A stretch of DNA of 20,135 nucleotides from Isoetes engelmannii (Eukaryota > Streptophyta > Lycopodiopsida > Isoetales > Isoetaceae), in NCBI GenBank assembly GCA_011763485.2, contig JAANSK020289045.1, forward strand, positions 1 to 20,135, written 5' to 3'. Of this stretch, positions 18,545 through 20,135 are shown piece by piece (the first letter of the stretch is position 1; each line of letters starts with the position of its first letter). Made by a program: the position numbers and the translations under genes. The notes under the pieces were generated by a model. The model had not been told where the DNA came from. It worked only from the letters and a program-made list of their open reading frames with translations, and did no database searches.

Positions 18545-20135
18545 CTTCTCCATATCCTCAACTTCCATCAAGCGTTCAATGTATTCTGCCATATTGCTCT
18601 GCATTCCAAAGAAAGGCTTTAACATTCTTTCCTTACTTTCAATGGCCAAATTACTACCATTTGCTACCATAATAGGAAAAAGATAAAAGCATACCCTGTC
18701 TCTGACGGCTCTTGATAAAATGTCGCTGTTCATTTCAACCTCAATCTCAATCATGGACATAACCTAAGATAAACATATGCACATAATTAATATAGAATTT
18801 AAGATGTTGTCTTTAAAAAAATACAATTTTAATAAGCAAACATTTAAATGCATTCCAATCTACCTTGGCGTAGCTATCTATGAGTTCCAGCTTTAATCCA
18901 AAGCGTGCATTAGTCTCTTGCTTTGCCTTCTGCAATCGCTCAATCCGTCCACTGGGTAATACACTATTTAACTTATTTATAGCATAAGGTAACCCTAATA
19001 CATGATAATGCTTTATAGACACTTGATTATAACATGGGAACTACTAAGAAGTATTAAAATGATAAATATGGCACTAGAAAATTACTCATATGCATCTTCT
19101 CCAACTGATTCCATCTTGTTCTGGAGTTGATACATTCTAGCAAGGTTGCGGACCTTGGAAGGTACAGAAGCAAATTACCATCTACTATGAAGAAAGTTTT
19201 TTTTTTTTTTAATTATAATACATTCTTGTAATAAGAAATTAGTTCACTTACATCGTCTGCAGCACTCTTACTGAGATCCTGAACCCGAGACTCGAGAAGT
19301 TCATGTTGTTCTAGAAGCTGCTACCTGATAGAGATTGCACCAGCAGTTCTTTCTGGTAACTTAAATGTTACAATTTGGAAGTAAGACATAAATACCATTT
19401 TCAGGTCTTTAAAGAACACTAGGTGACTGTTGCTTTTTTTTTTTTTAATAACTAGGAATTGAAGCTTTAGCTTACCTTGCTAAGACGAGGGAGCATGGCC
19501 TTGTTTGCAACACCTCCCAAGGTGACTGCAGCAGCAACTCCAAAAGCAATAGACCGGGGAAGTGTCGGATCTAGGAATGCAGTAGCAGCATTACTAGTTG
19601 CAAGGAGTATAGCTCCAGGGATAATAATGGAACCATCAAAAGCTGCACCACTCCCACTCTTTGGTGGAGCTCTGAGTAGATTCATGAGAAGACTTGTCAC
19701 ATGATTCATTATTGACATTGGCTCACTAGGCTGTCGACCTGGACTTCTTCCACTGATGTGCAGGAGGCCAAAACTTCTCCCAGCATCAGTTGGGGCAGTC
19801 GATACTACAGTTACTCTCTCACCTATTTGTGCAGGAACATCAGCATTCTCTGTTGCAAATCGATGTGTCCTTGCCATTCCATTTGGAGCCCTAACCTGGA
19901 AGCCAAGGATCAGCTAGCTATAGCAGAATCTTTCTGGCTGATAACATTATATTGGTATAGAAATTCTCCTGCTTCAAACTTGAAAACTCTATTGAGCAAG
20001 TCTACAGAGAGACTGAAACACAAACTAATTCAAGGTAAGTAATTGTCTCAGGAAAGAACATACAACAAGTGAATGCACTGCTGCTGAAGAAGGCAGCTTC
20101 ATTAGCTTCAATGCCTGCAACCCTTTTTGAATTAT
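18545..20135 (-). CDS. Conserved plant coiled-coil protein with membrane-like segment (partial, seven exons)
   Basis: Exons read leftwards: >20135-20064, 19895-19476, 19320-19252, 19153-19086, 18951-18864, 18763-18695, 18598-18545. All have AG/GT borders and phases agree at every joint, including a Asp codon split between 19086 and 18951. The large exon has RTHRFATENADVPAQIGERV, then an Ala/Gly/Ile-rich hydrophobic stretch (GSIIIPGAILLATSNAATAF; IAFGVAAAVTLGGVANKAML) that could be one or two membrane segments. After that come helices with heptad character: LLEQHELLESRVQDLSKSA, RNLARMYQLQNKMESVGEDA, RIERLQKAKQETNARFGLKL, MIEIEVEMNSD, MAEYIERLMEVEDMEK. I recognise this as a conserved plant protein type but know no function; a plastid membrane location is a guess. 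The 5' end is outside the window. The last exon is not found; an alpha-tubulin exon lies in its place. Confidence 0.75.

Noticed and set aside
19477-20042. Plus-strand open frames of 75 and 94 codons
   Set aside because: Antisense to the well-supported minus-strand exon 19476-19895 and its flanking intron.

Overview
This window is nuclear DNA of a land plant. The evidence is short GT-AG introns, a class I small heat-shock protein, a PLS-type PPR fragment, an IAA-amide (AMI1-like) amidase and a nuclear gene for the C-terminal part of mitochondrial ribosomal protein uL2. A tyrosine-recombinase element and a LINE with a pentanucleotide tail would be less usual in a flowering plant, so a non-seed plant such as a fern or lycophyte is possible, but I cannot fix the species.

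Layout. 1-240: 3' end of an organellar uL18-like ribosomal protein gene (+). 241-4400: AT-rich DNA with tandem repeats and no gene I recognise. 4416-6036: pieces of two unrelated genes, an AMI1-like amidase and a GDSL esterase/lipase, fused together. An internal block of about 1.2 kb is inverted relative to its flanks. 6088-7257: remains of a tyrosine-recombinase element between two near-identical direct repeats, in what would be a GDSL intron. 7258-9700: no recognised gene. 9707-9911: PPR fragment (-). 10690-11455: intron-less broken copy of an ANKRD13-type ankyrin/GPCR-chaperone gene (+). 12131-12681: apparently intact two-exon gene for uL2m C-terminal domain (-). 13041-13490: 5'-truncated LINE 3' end (-). 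13491-16750: no recognised gene, but a miRNA-precursor-like hairpin lies at 16221-16299. 16758-17717: class I small heat-shock gene (+) with an intron, an N-terminal frame break and a duplicated C-terminal I-x-I motif. 17932-18525: last exon and 3' UTR of an alpha-tubulin gene (-), degraded. 18545-20135: at least seven in-frame exons of a coiled-coil protein gene (-) that runs off the right edge and abuts the tubulin exon.

The genes do not form a functional unit. The theme is mixed ordinary genes (uL18, uL2m, sHSP, coiled-coil gene) and a graveyard of fragments from at least five other host genes. Several fragments keep exon-intron structure, so they moved as DNA rather than through mRNA. The two most informative places are the amidase/GDSL fusion with its nested inversion and recombinase insertion, and the junction where an alpha-tubulin terminal exon takes the position of the last exon of another gene.
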